The notes: a model not told the origin generated them from the sequence alone. Numbered from the stretch's first letter, positions 19,448 through 29,737 are shown. The stretch: 64,000 nucleotides of DNA from CAVXFL01 sp963761015 (GCA_963761015.1 CAVXFL010000009.1:310001-374000), one strand, 5' to 3'. Numbers and translations: made by a program.

Positions 19448-19521
19448 CGCGTCAGATTCACTCCCCTGGACAATCATTGGGCGCGGGTTTGGATCAGCCA
19501 ACCGCTTGCCTGCGGGCGCGT

Positions 19522-21378
19522 TCATGCCGGGAGACCGAACCCGTCCGGCTCACCCTGGCGCAGTTTGTTGCGGGCTTCCGAGAGCGCCACCAGCCGGCGC
19601 TCGGCGCGCTCGTCTGGCTGTTCGGCGAACTGGCGCTCCGCGGCCGCGACTTCCTGGTCGAGCCGGTCGCGATGCAACAGACCAAAAATATGCCACCACC
19701 CCGCCGCCGCCTCGGCCGGCATCGCGTCACGCAACGCGCAGGCGGGCAGCGGATACGGCGTTGCCGCCGCGGCACGCCGAGCCTCCGCTTCCAGCCCAAC
19801 CCGGCTCAGGTGGTTCATCAATTGATCGGCGTCAAGCACTTGGGCCGACTCCGCCCAGCATAGGAACTCGCTCCGCAAGCGCGCGAGCCAGGACGGCAGG
19901 TCGAGTGATTCGTACGGTTCGCCGAGGTCGGGGAGAAGCCCCGGGTGATGCAGCAGAATGGCGCTCAGGATGCGCTGCCGCTCGGCGGAGCCGGCGTCCG
20001 GCGCCGGGCGAGGCGGCGGGCTGGCGGGGCGCCGCTGCGGCGAGCCGGGGGCGAAGCGCGCCGCGTCCGGCTTCCAAGCGCCCGGCTTCCACGCGCCCGC
20101 CTTCCAAGCGGATCGGGGCGGCGCCGATTCCGCGAAGAAGCGGTCGAGCAGACTGCGCCGGTATTCGCGAGCCAGCGCGCGGTCCGCGATGCGCTCGGCC
20201 GCGGCTTCCAGCCGGTGGCGGAACGCGGCGCGTTCCTCGGGGGTGGCTTGGCCGCGGCCCTCGCGCAGCAGATCGAACAGCGCGTGGGACAGCGGGCGTC
20301 GGCTCGCCAGTGCGGAGCCGAACGCCGCCGCGCCGCGCCGGCGGATCAGCGTGTCCGGGTCCTCGCCGTCCGGCAGCGCGACCAAGGACAGGCTGCGGTC
20401 CGGCGTGAGCAGCGGCAGGGCGAGTTCGGCCGCCCGCGCGGCGGCGCGGGCACCGGCGGCATCGCCGTCGAAGCACAGCACCGGCTCCGGCGAGAACTGC
20501 CAGAGCAGCTCGAGCTGCTCGGCGGCGAGCGCGGTACCGAGCGGCGCGACAGCCGCGGCACAACCGCTCGCGCAAACCGCGATCACGTCGAGATAGCCCT
20601 CGACGAGCACCAGCGGCAGCCCGTCGCGCACCGCGTCCCGCGTCAGATCGAGCGCGTACAGGCTCCGCCGCTTGGAAAACAGCGCGGTCTCCGGCCCGTT
20701 CAGATACTTGGGCTGCCCATCGCCGAGCACGCGCCCGCCGAAGCTGATGGTCCGGCCGCGCCGGTCGCGGATCGGAAACATCACGCGGTCGAAAAACAAT
20801 TCCCGCGCCGGGCCGCCCTCGGCACTCGCCGCTTGCAGCAATCCCGCTTCGGCCAAGCGATCGGGGCCGATGCCCTCGCGGGCCAGCTCGGCGAGCAGCG
20901 CGCCACGCCCGGGCGAGAAGCCGAGGCCGAAGCGGCGGATCGTGTCGTCGGCCAGGCCGCGCCCGCGCAGATAGGCAAGCGCGCGCGCGCCCTCGGGCAG
21001 AAACAGCCGGCGCTGAAACGCGGCCGCGGCGCGGGCCAGGATGTCGGCCAAATCCAGCAGCTGCCGCTCCGCTTCCGCCGCCGCTTGCGAGGGCTTCGGC
21101 ACGTCCAGCCCGGCCTCGGCGGCGAGCTGTTCCACGGCCTCCATGAAGCCCGAACCCTGGCTTTGCATCACGAAGCTGATCGCGTCGCCATGCGCGCCGC
21201 AGCCGAAGCAGTGGAAATGGTCGTCGTACACGAAGAAGGAGGGCGTCTTCTCGCCGTGAAACGGACAGCAGCCCTTCCACTGCCGTCCCGAGCGCGCCAG
21301 CTTCATCCGCCGCCCGACCAGGGAGGGCAGCGGCGTGCGGGCGCGCAGTTCGTCGAGAAAATCGGCCGGCAGCCCCAT
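19522..21378 (-). CDS. dnaG: DNA primase DnaG
   Basis: Replication primase (618 aa). An N-terminal CHC2 zinc finger is visible (CCPFHGEKTPSFF, FHCFGCGAHGDAI, residues about 37-65), followed by the catalytic core with the TOPRIM motif EGYLDVIA and FDGDAAG, then a C-terminal helicase-binding region. The ATG at 21378 overlaps the stop of yqeY by one base (TGATG); a TTG lies one codon upstream. The operon order yqeY-dnaG-rpoD is conserved in many alphaproteobacteria. Confidence 0.95.
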   Translation of the reverse strand: MGLPADFLDELRARTPLPSLVGRRMKLARSGRQWKGCCPFHGEKTPSFFVYDDHFHCFGCGAHGDAISFVMQSQGSGFMEAVEQLAAEAGLDVPKPSQAAAEAERQLLDLADILARAAAAFQRRLFLPEGARALAYLRGRGLADDTIRRFGLGFSPGRGALLAELAREGIGPDRLAEAGLLQAASAEGGPARELFFDRVMFPIRDRRGRTISFGGRVLGDGQPKYLNGPETALFSKRRSLYALDLTRDAVRDGLPLVLVEGYLDVIAVCASGCAAAVAPLGTALAAEQLELLWQFSPEPVLCFDGDAAGARAAARAAELALPLLTPDRSLSLVALPDGEDPDTLIRRRGAAAFGSALASRRPLSHALFDLLREGRGQATPEERAAFRHRLEAAAERIADRALAREYRRSLLDRFFAESAPPRSAWKAGAWKPGAWKPDAARFAPGSPQRRPASPPPRPAPDAGSAERQRILSAILLHHPGLLPDLGEPYESLDLPSWLARLRSEFLCWAESAQVLDADQLMNHLSRVGLEAEARRAAAATPYPLPACALRDAMPAEAAAGWWHIFGLLHRDRLDQEVAAAERQFAEQPDERAERRLVALSEARNKLRQGEPDGFGLPA

Positions 21379-21878
21379 CAACGAGGTTCCGAACGAGCCG
21401 CCGAACTGGAATCCCGCGCCGGGCCGCAGAGCCGGTCCTTCACGTGCGGCCCGACGCGCGCCAAATCGAGCGCACCGGCGTGCTTGGCGCGCAGATGCGC
21501 CATCACCTTGCCCATATCCTTGATGCCGCTCGCGCCGGTCTCCGCCACCGCCGTATCCACCGCCGCCTGCATCGCCGGCTCGTCCATCTGCTGCGGTAGG
21601 AAGCTCTCGATGATGGCGATTTCGGCTTCTTCCCTCGCCGCCAGCTCCGGCCGATTGCCCTGACGATAAAGCTCCACCGATTCGCGGCGGGATTTCACCA
21701 TGCCGCGCAGCATCGAAAGCACCTCGTCGTCCGCGACCGGATCGGCTCCCTTTGGCCGGGCGGCGATGTCCAGGTCCTTGAGCCGGGCCAGGATCATGCG
21801 CAGCGTGGATGTGCGCGCGGCGTCGCCCGCCTTCATCGACGCCTTGAGCTGATCGGTGAACGTGTCGCGCAAGCGCAT
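21378..21878 (-). CDS. yqeY: GatB/YqeY domain-containing protein
   Basis: A 166-aa protein of the YqeY family, related to the tail domain of GatB and thought to bind tRNA or assist amidotransferase function. Typical blocks are STLRMILARLKD, ELAAREEAEIAIIESFLPQQM and MGKVMAHLRAKHAGALDLARV. About 20 residues at the C-terminus (after VKDRL) extend beyond the usual end. It heads the operon with dnaG and rpoD and diverges from carA; the intergenic region holds two palindromes. Confidence 0.9.
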   Translation of the reverse strand: MRLRDTFTDQLKASMKAGDAARTSTLRMILARLKDLDIAARPKGADPVADDEVLSMLRGMVKSRRESVELYRQGNRPELAAREEAEIAIIESFLPQQMDEPAMQAAVDTAVAETGASGIKDMGKVMAHLRAKHAGALDLARVGPHVKDRLCGPARDSSSAARSEPR

Positions 21879-21923
21879 CGCGATTCCCTCCTACCCTATA
21901 GCAGTGTGACGCCGCCTTTCGCG

Positions 21924-21979
21924 TGGGAAAATTCTTCCCATCCTGGGCGGTCGAGCTTGCCTTGGGAAATTTCTTCCCA
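21924..21979. promoter_or_regulatory. twin palindromic operators in the yqeY/carA divergent region
   Basis: Two near-identical 17-bp inverted repeats, TGGGAAAATTCTTCCCA (21924-21940) and TGGGAAATTTCTTCCCA (21963-21979), each with half-sites TGGGAA and TTCCCA. Their centres are 39 bp apart. They lie between divergent yqeY and carA, 13 bases before the ATG of the helix-turn-helix-carA frame. Paired symmetric sites like this are typical operators for a dimeric helix-turn-helix protein. Each could also form a small hairpin. Confidence 0.7.
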
Positions 21980-21992
21980 TAGATAACTGGGT

Positions 21993-23415
21993 ATGCCGAT
22001 CAGCGTGGACGAGATCATCGAGCGCCTCGGCGGCGCGGAGCCAGCCGCCCGCAAGCTCGGCGTGGGCACCGAGGCGGTGCGCAAATGGCGCCAGGCGCGC
22101 GCGATTCCGGCGCGGCACTGGCCGGCCCTGATCGGCGCGACCGGGCTCCATTTCGGGGATCTCCCCGGCGCCCCCATTCGGAGCGATGCCATGCGAGCGA
22201 GCGAAACCGCGGAGACGGCGCCGCCGCCCGGGGCAACGGCGGTGCTGGTGCTGGCGGACGGCAGCCGGTTCTGGGGCCGCGGTTTTGGCGCGCACACCGC
22301 CGATCCGGCGCCGGTCGGCGAGGTCTGCTTCAACACCGGGATGACCGGCTACCAGGAGACGTTGACCGATCCCTCCTACGCCGGTCAGATCATCACCTTC
22401 ACCTTTCCGCATATCGGCAACGTGGGCGCCAATGCGGAGGACGTCGAGGCGACCACGATCGCGGCGCGCGGCGTGGTGGTGAAGCAGGACGTCACCGATC
22501 CCTCGAACTGGCGTGCGCATCAGCGGCTCGACGCCTGGCTGCGCGCCCAGGGCGTGACGGGCATCGCCGGCGTGGACACGCGGGCGCTGACCGTGCGCAT
22601 CCGCGACGGTGGCGCGCCCAGCGGCGTGCTGGCCTTCCCGCGCGACGGCCGGTTCGACCTGGCCGCCATGCAAGCCCAGGCCGAGACCTGGCCAGGGCTC
22701 GAGGGCATGGATCTCGCGAAAATCGTGTCTTGCACGCAGTCCTACGAATGGGACGAGACCGAATGGGCCTGGCCCGCCGGCTATGGCCGGCAGAGTGCGC
22801 CGCGCCACCATGTGGTCGCCGTCGATTACGGGGCGAAACGCAACATCCTGCGCTGCCTGGCCGCCGCCGGCTGCCGTATCACGGTGGTTCCGGCGACCGC
22901 GACCGCCGAGGACATCCTGCGCCGCAAGCCCGATGGCGTCTTTCTGTCCAACGGCCCGGGCGACCCGGCGGCGACCGCCGCTTATGCCGTGCCGGCGATC
23001 CGTGGCGTGCTGGAATCCGGGGTGCCGCTGTTCGGCATCTGCCTCGGCCACCAACTGCTGGCGCTGGCCTTGGGCGGCAAAACCTTCAAGCTCGCGCGCG
23101 GCCACCGCGGCGCCAACCAGCCGGTGAAGGATCTGGCGACCGGCCGCGTGGAGATCACCAGCCAGAACCACGGTTTTGCCGTCGACCCCGACACGCTGCC
23201 CGAGCGGCGTGAAGGTAACGCATGTCAGCCTGTTCGACGGCTCGAACGAGGGCCTCGCCTGCGAGGACCGGCCGGTATTCAGCGTGCAGTACCATCCCGA
23301 GGCGAGCCCCGGCCCCGCCGACAGCCATCACCTGTTCCGGCGCTTCCTCTCTTTGATGGATGCCGAGTTGAACGGTCGGGTACTCGAAGCTTTCGGGAAG
23401 CAATTCGAACGGTAA
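21993..23415 (+). pseudogene. carA: carbamoyl-phosphate synthase small subunit with N-terminal HTH, frameshifted
   Basis: Glutaminase subunit of carbamoyl-phosphate synthase (arginine and pyrimidine synthesis). Residues 1-60 are a YdaS/Cro-like helix-turn-helix (DEIIERLGGAEPAARKLGV, then GTEAVRKWRQARAIPARHWPAL) in the same frame as carA; I recall NCBI describing a similar small domain as 'carph-isopro'. Conventional CarA can start at the internal ATG 22191, which has GGAG seven bases upstream. The class I glutaminase Cys is in FGICLGHQLL and the His/Glu in QYHPEAS. One extra C near 23199-23202 breaks the frame; without it the protein is complete and ends at 23415. Confidence 0.92.
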
Positions 23416-23430
23416 CGGTATACCTATCCG

Positions 23431-23760
23431 GTGCCCTTCATATTCGCCGCCTCGCTGGCATTTGCGCTGCCTTGCCTATTGGGTGCGGCGTTTTCATCTA
23501 GCAGGGTTGCGTGGCTCCTTGCTGGTATTGGAGGCTTGGCCGCACTGAATGGGATGTTCTTAGTATCGTATGCCGTTTTGCGCAAACCCGATCTATTACG
23601 CTCGGAGAGGCACAGCTTGCTGAATAGGTATCTTGATGTGCTTGAAGACAGCGACACGACTGAAGGAACGCGCGACAGGGTTGGCCAGATCATCATTGGC
23701 TTTTGGCCGAGGAGCACCTTTCCAAAGGTCAAGCCGCTGATCGCGAACGCAAGCGGTTAG
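23431..23760 (+). CDS. small membrane hypothetical protein
   Basis: A 109-aa protein I do not recognise. Two hydrophobic segments at the N-terminus (FIFAASLAFALPCLLGAAF and VAWLLAGIGGLAALNGMFLV) are followed by a soluble tail of about 60 residues. The start is a GTG 15 bases after carA. Base composition is visibly more A/T-rich than the surrounding core genes, suggesting transfer into the carA-carB gap. Confidence 0.5.
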   Translation: MPFIFAASLAFALPCLLGAAFSSSRVAWLLAGIGGLAALNGMFLVSYAVLRKPDLLRSERHSLLNRYLDVLEDSDTTEGTRDRVGQIIIGFWPRSTFPKVKPLIANASG

Positions 23761-23781
23761 AAGGCGGAGGCGAGGACGGAA

Positions 23782-24188
23782 ATGCCTGAGTGCTACATAT
23801 TAATCGCACTTGAGTCCCCTCGGTTCCCGCTGTAGATCCCGTTCAGGTTAAAAGCGCCATAAGAACCCGCAATCGCGAGTTCAAAAAATGGTGGAATCAC
23901 ATTCCATAAGTGTTTTTGGTTACTAGCGAAATGAGTGCGGACACAATTGCTGAAAGGCTAAAATCTTATACTCGTGGATCATCGTTCGTTGTGATGGAAG
24001 TTAATCCGGAGAATTCAGAAGGTTGGCTCCCCGAGCGAGCTTGGAATTGGATCAGAAAGCGATCCTCGGCGCGGACTGGCGAACTTGTGCCAAACCTGAG
24101 GGCCATGACCGTCGCAGCTCTTCCCCCTCCGTCGTCCTTTAGTCGACCAGATTGCTGGTGGTCCCAGCTTGCTCGTGGTCCAGAATAA
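23782..24188 (+). pseudogene. SinR/Cas2-fold family small protein, decayed
   Basis: Pieces in two frames resemble the small 'SinR family' proteins with a Cas2-like ferredoxin fold: MPECYILIALESP from the ATG at 23782, then REFKKWWNHIP, a TAA at 23907, and FLVTSEMSADTIAERLKSY ... SSFVVMEVNPEN and GWLPERAWNWIRKR. The family pattern (YLI..., W..., LV.TxLSAD.I.DKL, EV...GWL...AW.W) is met in order. A frame change near 23825 and the internal stop break it. The recognisable part ends near 24070. It is much more A/T-rich than its neighbours. Confidence 0.4.
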
Positions 24189-24579
24189 AGACATTTACGC
24201 GCTGCTCCTGATCGCGTTCCGGCATTCGATTACCGAACCAAACGTCGAAGCCGGCTTCGCGCGCATTCAGGAAATAGCCGGCGAAAAGCTCGATACGAGC
24301 GCGTTCCACGATGCGCTTGCGTCCTGCCTGCGTGAGGGTCTGATCCACGAGCCCGTGCGGCTGCCGGAAGGCAGCCTGCAATGCCACTGGCACCTCGAAC
24401 TCGCGCCCAAAGGCGTCGAAGCCGTGCGCGCATTGCTCCACGAGCGCGCGATGAGCGCCGACCAATTTCTGATCAGTTGCGCACGGATGAATGAAGGCGA
24501 CATGTCATTGCGAGCCGAAGGCGAAGCAATCCAGAGCTTGCCCGCGAATAGATGGACTGCTTCGCTGCGGTCGAAATGA
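24169..24579 (+). CDS. hypothetical protein between carA and carB
   Basis: About 136 aa, not recognised. The body (KDIYALLLIAFRHSITEPNVEAGFARIQEIAG ... EGSLQCHWHLELAPKGVEAVRALLHER) looks like a folded, mostly helical protein with natural codon use. The start is uncertain: TTG at 24169 or GTG at 24175, no ATG. The last 25 or so codons are supplied by the inverted repeat at 24504-24580, so the original C-terminus has been replaced or extended by a repeat insertion. Confidence 0.5.
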   Translation: MLVVQNKDIYALLLIAFRHSITEPNVEAGFARIQEIAGEKLDTSAFHDALASCLREGLIHEPVRLPEGSLQCHWHLELAPKGVEAVRALLHERAMSADQFLISCARMNEGDMSLRAEGEAIQSLPANRWTASLRSK

Positions 24580-24580
24580 C
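24504..24580. repeat. REP/MITE-like inverted repeat (GTCATTGCGAGC type)
   Basis: The left arm GTCATTGCGAGCCGAAGG...GCAATCCA and the right arm TGGACTGCTTCGCTGC...GAAATGAC are imperfect complements, giving a 77-base hairpin-forming element. The GTCATTGCGAGC...GAAGCAATCCA core is a dispersed repeat found in many proteobacteria. It lies in the tail of the preceding gene, about 50 bases before carB. Confidence 0.65.
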
Positions 24581-24632
24581 GCTGACGCATTGATTAGCTG
24601 GTCGTAAATGGTCTTCAACAAGAACGAACGAA

Positions 24633-27600
24633 ATGCCCAAACGCACCGACATCCCCTCCATACTCATCATCGGCGCCGGCCCGATCGTCATCGGCCAGGC
24701 GTGCGAGTTCGACTATTCCGGCGCGCAGGCGTGCAAGGCGCTGCGGGCCGAAGGCTACCGGGTGATCCTGGTGAACTCGAATCCCGCCACCATCATGACC
24801 GATCCGGGGCTCGCCGACGCCACCTATATCGAGCCGATCACGCCCGAGTTCGTCGAACGCATCATCGCGCGCGAGAAGCCGGACGCGCTGTTGCCGACCA
24901 TGGGCGGGCAAACCGGGCTGAACACCGCGATGCAGCTCGCACGGACCGGCGTGCTGGAGAAATACGGCGTCGAACTGATCGGCGCCCGCGCCGAAGTGAT
25001 CGAACGTGCCGAGGACCGGCTGAAATTCCGCGACGCCATGGCCGCCATCGGCATCGAAAGCCCGAACAGCGCCATCGCGCATTCATTGGAGGAAGCGCGC
25101 GCCGCGGCCGCCGATGTCGGCTTGCCCGCCGTCATCCGCCCGAGCTTCACGCTCGGCGGTACCGGCGGCGGCATCGCGTACAACCGCGAGGAATTCGACC
25201 AGATCGTCATGGGCGGCCTTGCCGCCTCGCCGGTCGACGAGGTGCTGATCGAGGAAAGCGTGCTGGGGTGGAAGGAGTTCGAGATGGAGGTGGTCCGCGA
25301 CCGCGCGGACAACTGCATCATCGTCTGCTCCATCGAGAACGTCGATCCGATGGGCGTGCACACCGGCGATTCCGTCACCGTGGCGCCGGCGCTGACGCTC
25401 ACCGACAAGGAATATCAGCGGATGCGCAACGACTCGATCGCCTGCTTGCGGGCGATCGGCGTCGATACCGGCGGCTCCAACGTGCAGTTCGCGGTCAATC
25501 CGGCGGACGGGCGCATGGTCATTATCGAAATGAACCCGCGCGTGTCGCGTTCTTCCGCGCTCGCCTCGAAAGCGACCGGATTCCCGATCGCCAAGATCGC
25601 GGCGAAGCTCGCGGTCGGCTACACGCTCGACGAACTGGCCAACGACATCACTCGCACCACGCCGGCCAGCTTCGAGCCGACCATCGACTACGTGGTGGTG
25701 AAAATTCCTCGGTTCACCTTCGAGAAATTTCCCGGCACGCCGGCGCTGCTCTCCACCAGCATGAAGTCGGTCGGCGAGGCGATGGCGATCGGGCGCAGCT
25801 TTGCCGAGGCGCTGCAGAAGGGACTGCGCAGCATGGAAACCGGGCTTTCCGGTCTCGACGACATCGAGCCGCCCGGCGACGCTACCCCTGACGCGTTTCG
25901 CGCCGCCCTGTCCGCGCCGCGCCCGGACCGGCTGCTGGTTGCGGCGCAGGCGCTGCGCGCCGGATTGTCGGTCGAGGACGTGCACGGCGCCTGCAAGTTC
26001 GATCCGTGGTTCTTGCGCGAACTCGCCGGCATCGTGGCGGCGGAGCGCGAGATCCAGGCCGATGGGTTGCCTGATCAACCGCCCGCGCTCAGGCGCCTGA
26101 AGGCGCGCGGCTTCTCGGACAAGCGGCTCGCGGAGCTGTCCGGTCGCGGCGAAACCGACGTCGTGGCGCTGCGCGAGCGGCTCGGCGTATATCCGGTCTA
26201 CAAGCGCATCGACACCTGCGCGGCGGAATTCGCTTCCGCGACGCCGTACATGTATTCCACCTACGAAGGCAGCTACGGCGAGCCGGTCTGCGAGGCCGAT
26301 CCTTCCGACCGCCGGAAAATTGTCATTCTCGGCGGCGGCCCGAACCGTATCGGCCAAGGCATAGAATTCGACTATTGCTGCGTGCACGCCGCCTATGCGC
26401 TGCGCGAGGCCGGGTACGAGACCATCATGGTCAACTGCAATCCGGAAACCGTCAGCACCGATTACGACACCTCCGATCGCCTCTACTTCGAGCCGCTCAC
26501 CGCCGAGGACGTGATTGCGCTGGTGCGGCGGCGAACAGACGCGCGGCACCGTGCTCGGCTGCATCGTGCAATACGGCGGGCAGACGCCGCTGAAACTCTC
26601 GCAGGCCTTGGCCCGCGCCGGCATTCCGATCCTCGGCACCAGCGCCGAGGCCATCGACATCGCCGAGGACCGCGAGCGGTTCCAGCTCTTGTTGCAGCGC
26701 CTGTCGCTGTTGCAGCCGGAGAACGGGATCGCCCGCTCGGCCGAGGAGGCGGAGGCGATTGCCGAGCGCATCGGCTACCCCGTGGTGATCCGCCCGAGTT
26801 ACGTGCTCGGTGGGCGGGCGATGGAAATCGTGCATGACCGCACCGCGCTGCACCGCTACATGCGCGAGGCGGTGCGCGTCTCGGGCGAGAACCCCGTGCT
26901 GATCGATCGCTATCTCGCCGATGCGATCGAGGTGGACGTGGACTGCATCGCCGACGGCGAGACCGTCTACGTCGCCGGGGTCATGGAACACATCGAGGAG
27001 GCCGGCATCCACTCCGGCGATTCCGCCTGCGCGTTGCCGCCGTACACGCTGCCGCTCGCGACCGTCACCGAACTCAAGGCCGAGACCGAGGCCCTGGCCA
27101 AGGCGCTCGGCGTGGTCGGGCTGATGAACGTGCAGTACGCCATCCAGGGCGACTTGATTTACGTGCTGGAGGTCAATCCGCGGGCCTCGCGCACCGTGCC
27201 GTTCGTGGCCAAGGCGACCGGCGTGCCGGTGGCCAAGATCGGCGCCCTGGTCATGGCCGGCGCCAGGCTGGCGAGCTTCCGGCTCGATGACCAGGCGATC
27301 GCGCCGCACGTCGCGGTGAAGGAGGCGGTGTTCCCGTTCGCCCGCTTCACCAATGTCGACCCGATCCTGGGGCCGGAGATGAAATCCACCGGCGAGGTGA
27401 TGGGCCTCGATTCCAGCTTTGAGCGCGCCTTCGCCAAGGCGCAACTCGGCGCCGGGGTGATCTTGCCCGCCGCGGGCACCGTGTTCCTGTCGGTGAAGGA
27501 TTCCGACAAGCCGGCGCTGGTCCCCCTGGCGCGGCGCCTGATCGACATGGGTTTTTCCATCATGGCGACCCGCGGCACCGCCGCGCGCATCGGCGAGGCC

Positions 27601-27876
27601 GGGCTGCCCGTCACGATGGTCAACAAGGTGCTGGAGGGAAGGCCGCATTGCATGGACGCGATCCGCTCCGGCGAGGTGCAGCTGGTCATCAACACCACGT
27701 TCGGCGCCCAGGCGGTGGCCGACAGCTTCGACATCCGCCGCAGTGCCCTGACCCACGGCGTGCCGCACTTCACCACATTGGCCGGCGCACGCGCGGCGGT
27801 TCACGCCATCGCCGCGCTCAAGTCCGGAACGCTTGAAGTCGCGCCGCTCCAGGCCTATTTTCGCGGTTCGTTCTGA
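24633..27876 (+). pseudogene. carB: carbamoyl-phosphate synthase large subunit, frameshifted
   Basis: Synthetase subunit of carbamoyl-phosphate synthase, about 1080 aa. The two homologous ATP-grasp halves are visible: ILIIGAGPIVIGQACEFDYSG and IVILGGGPNRIGQGIEFDY, with IRPSFTLGGTGGG and IRPSYVLGGRAME. The oligomerisation domain lies between them, and the C-terminal MGS-like allosteric domain holds GTVFLSVKDSDK and ATRGTAARIGEAG. One extra base at 26528-26534 (CGGCGGCGAAC) breaks the frame after VIALVRR; the downstream frame resumes EQTRGTVLGCIVQYGG. carB is usually essential for prototrophy, so a sequence error is likely. Confidence 0.95.
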
Positions 27877-28028
27877 AGCCCGTCGCGGCCGGACCCGCGG
27901 GTTTCCGGCGCCCGTCAGCTCCCGACGCGATTTCGGGACACCGGGTGCGCCGGGGCCCGACGATCCGGCCGCGGTGTTTATGTCGATGGCTGTAACCTCT
28001 CGCCGAAACCGTCCCGAGGATTGACGCC

Positions 28029-28502
28029 GTGCAGAAATTCCCGATGACCGCCCCCGGATTGCAGCGGTTGGAGGAAGAACTCCGTCAGCTCAAAACCGAG
28101 CAGCGCCCGGCGGTGATCCGCAGCATCGCGGAGGCGCGCACCCACGGCGATCTCAGCGAAAACGCCGAATACCACGCCGCGCGCGAGCGGCAGTCCTTCA
28201 TCGAGGGGAGGATCGCGGAGTTGGAGGAGATCGTCTCCGGCGCCGAGGTCATCGACCCTTCGACCCTGTCCGGCGAGCAGGTGAAGTTCGGCGCCCATGT
28301 CGACCTGATCGACGAGGAGACGGAAAAGCCGGTCAGCTACCAGATCGTCGGCATGTACGAGGCCGACATCAAATCCGGGCGGCTCTCGGTCTCCTCGCCG
28401 CTCGCCAAGGCCCTGATCGGCAAGAAGCCGGGCGACAGCGTGTCGGTGACGGCGCCGAGCGGCGATCGCAGCTACGAAATCGTGGGCGTCCGCTACGGCT
28501 GA
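28029..28502 (+). CDS. greA: transcription elongation factor GreA
   Basis: Cleavage factor that rescues backtracked RNA polymerase. It has the N-terminal coiled coil with the acidic tip (GDLSENAEYHAARERQ) and the C-terminal FKBP-like domain (VKFGAHVDLID ... ISSPLAKALIGKKPGDSV-type block, here VSSPLAKALIGKKPGD). At 157 aa it is full length. The start is GTG with GAGGA upstream. It lies about 150 bases after carB, an arrangement seen in other alphaproteobacteria. Confidence 0.95.
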   Translation: MQKFPMTAPGLQRLEEELRQLKTEQRPAVIRSIAEARTHGDLSENAEYHAARERQSFIEGRIAELEEIVSGAEVIDPSTLSGEQVKFGAHVDLIDEETEKPVSYQIVGMYEADIKSGRLSVSSPLAKALIGKKPGDSVSVTAPSGDRSYEIVGVRYG

Positions 28503-28515
28503 TCCGGCCTCGCCG

Positions 28516-29737
28516 GTGATCACGCTGGCGGAGGTCGAGGCGGCCGCCAGGCGCATCGCCGGCCGCGTTCTGCGCACGCCCGCGCTGCCGAGCGACACCG
28601 TGTCCCGCGCCACCGGGGCGCAGGTGGTGCTGAAGCTCGACAATCTGCAAGCCACCGGCGCCTTCAAGGAGCGCGGGGCGGCGAACCGGCTGGCGCTGCT
28701 CGCGCCCGCCGAGCGCGCCGCCGGCGTCATCGCCATGTCGGCCGGCAACCATGCCCAGGCCGTCGCGCGCCACGCCAGCCTGCTTGGCATCCGCGCGACC
28801 ATCGTCATGCCGCGCTACACCCCGGCGACCAAGATCACCCGTACCGAGGCCTGGGGCGCGTCCGTCGTGCTGCACGGGGAAACGCTGGCCGAGGCGGCCG
28901 ATCATGCGCTGTCCCTGGCGGTCCGAAGCGGCGCTGGTCTTCATCCATCCCTACGACGATCCCGCGGTAATCGCGGGGCAGGGGACGCTCGCGCTCGAAC
29001 TGCTCGCCGATGCGCCCGATCTGGACGTGCTGCTCATTCCGGTCGGCGGCGGCGGGCTGCTCGCCGGCTGCGCCGTCGCGGCCAAGGCGATGAAGCCGGG
29101 CATCGAGGTGATCGGGGTCGAGGTCGCGGCCTACGCGGCGCTTGCCCAGCGCCTCGCCGGCAACCCGGTGCAGGTGGGCGGATCGACCATCGCCGAGGGT
29201 ATCGCCGTTCGCGACATCGGCGAAACCCCGCTCGCGCTGATCCGCGCGTTGGTGTCGGACGTGCTGGTGGTGCCGGAACGCGCGGTGGAGCAGGCGATCG
29301 CGCTCTTGATCGAGGGTGCCAAGGTCGTGGCCGAAGGCGCCGGCGCGGCCGGGGTCGCGGCCCTGCTCGCGTTTCCGGGCCGCTTCGCCGGACGGCGCGT
29401 CGGCGTCGCGGTCTGCGGCGGCAACATCGACGCGAGGATTCTCGCCAACGTGCTGCTGCGCAACCTGCTGCGCGACGGCCGGCTGGTGCGCCTGCACATG
29501 GAGATTCCCGACCGCCCCGGCGTGCTCGCCGACATCGCCGGGCGGATCGGCGGCGCCGGCGGCAACATCATCGACGTCTCGCATCATCGGCTGTTCGCGT
29601 CGCCCAGCGTGCAAACCGCCGAGTTGGAGTTGATCGTCGAAGCCCGCGACGCCACCCATGGCGGCGCGATCGTGACCGCCTTGGAGCAGTGCTATTCGGT
29701 GCGCCTGCTGTCCGGCGAGCCGCGCCTGCGAATGTAA
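28516..29737 (+). pseudogene. ilvA: threonine ammonia-lyase (threonine dehydratase), frameshifted
   Basis: PLP enzyme converting threonine to 2-oxobutyrate, the entry to isoleucine synthesis or threonine breakdown. The PLP lysine is in TGAFKERGA; MSAGNHAQAVA, IPVGGGGLLAG and EGAGAAGVAAL follow the family. A C-terminal ACT domain (LHMEIPDRPGVLADIAGRIG) is of the TdcB/short IlvA type. One extra base at 28921-28926 (GTCCGAAG) breaks the frame; removal gives about 406 aa. The start is a GTG 13 bases after greA. Whether it is biosynthetic IlvA or catabolic TdcB cannot be told. Confidence 0.87.

Noticed and set aside
23782..24188. Cas2-like fold as part of a CRISPR system
   Set aside because: No Cas1, no repeats, and the sequence fits the separate SinR-type family; it is also decayed.
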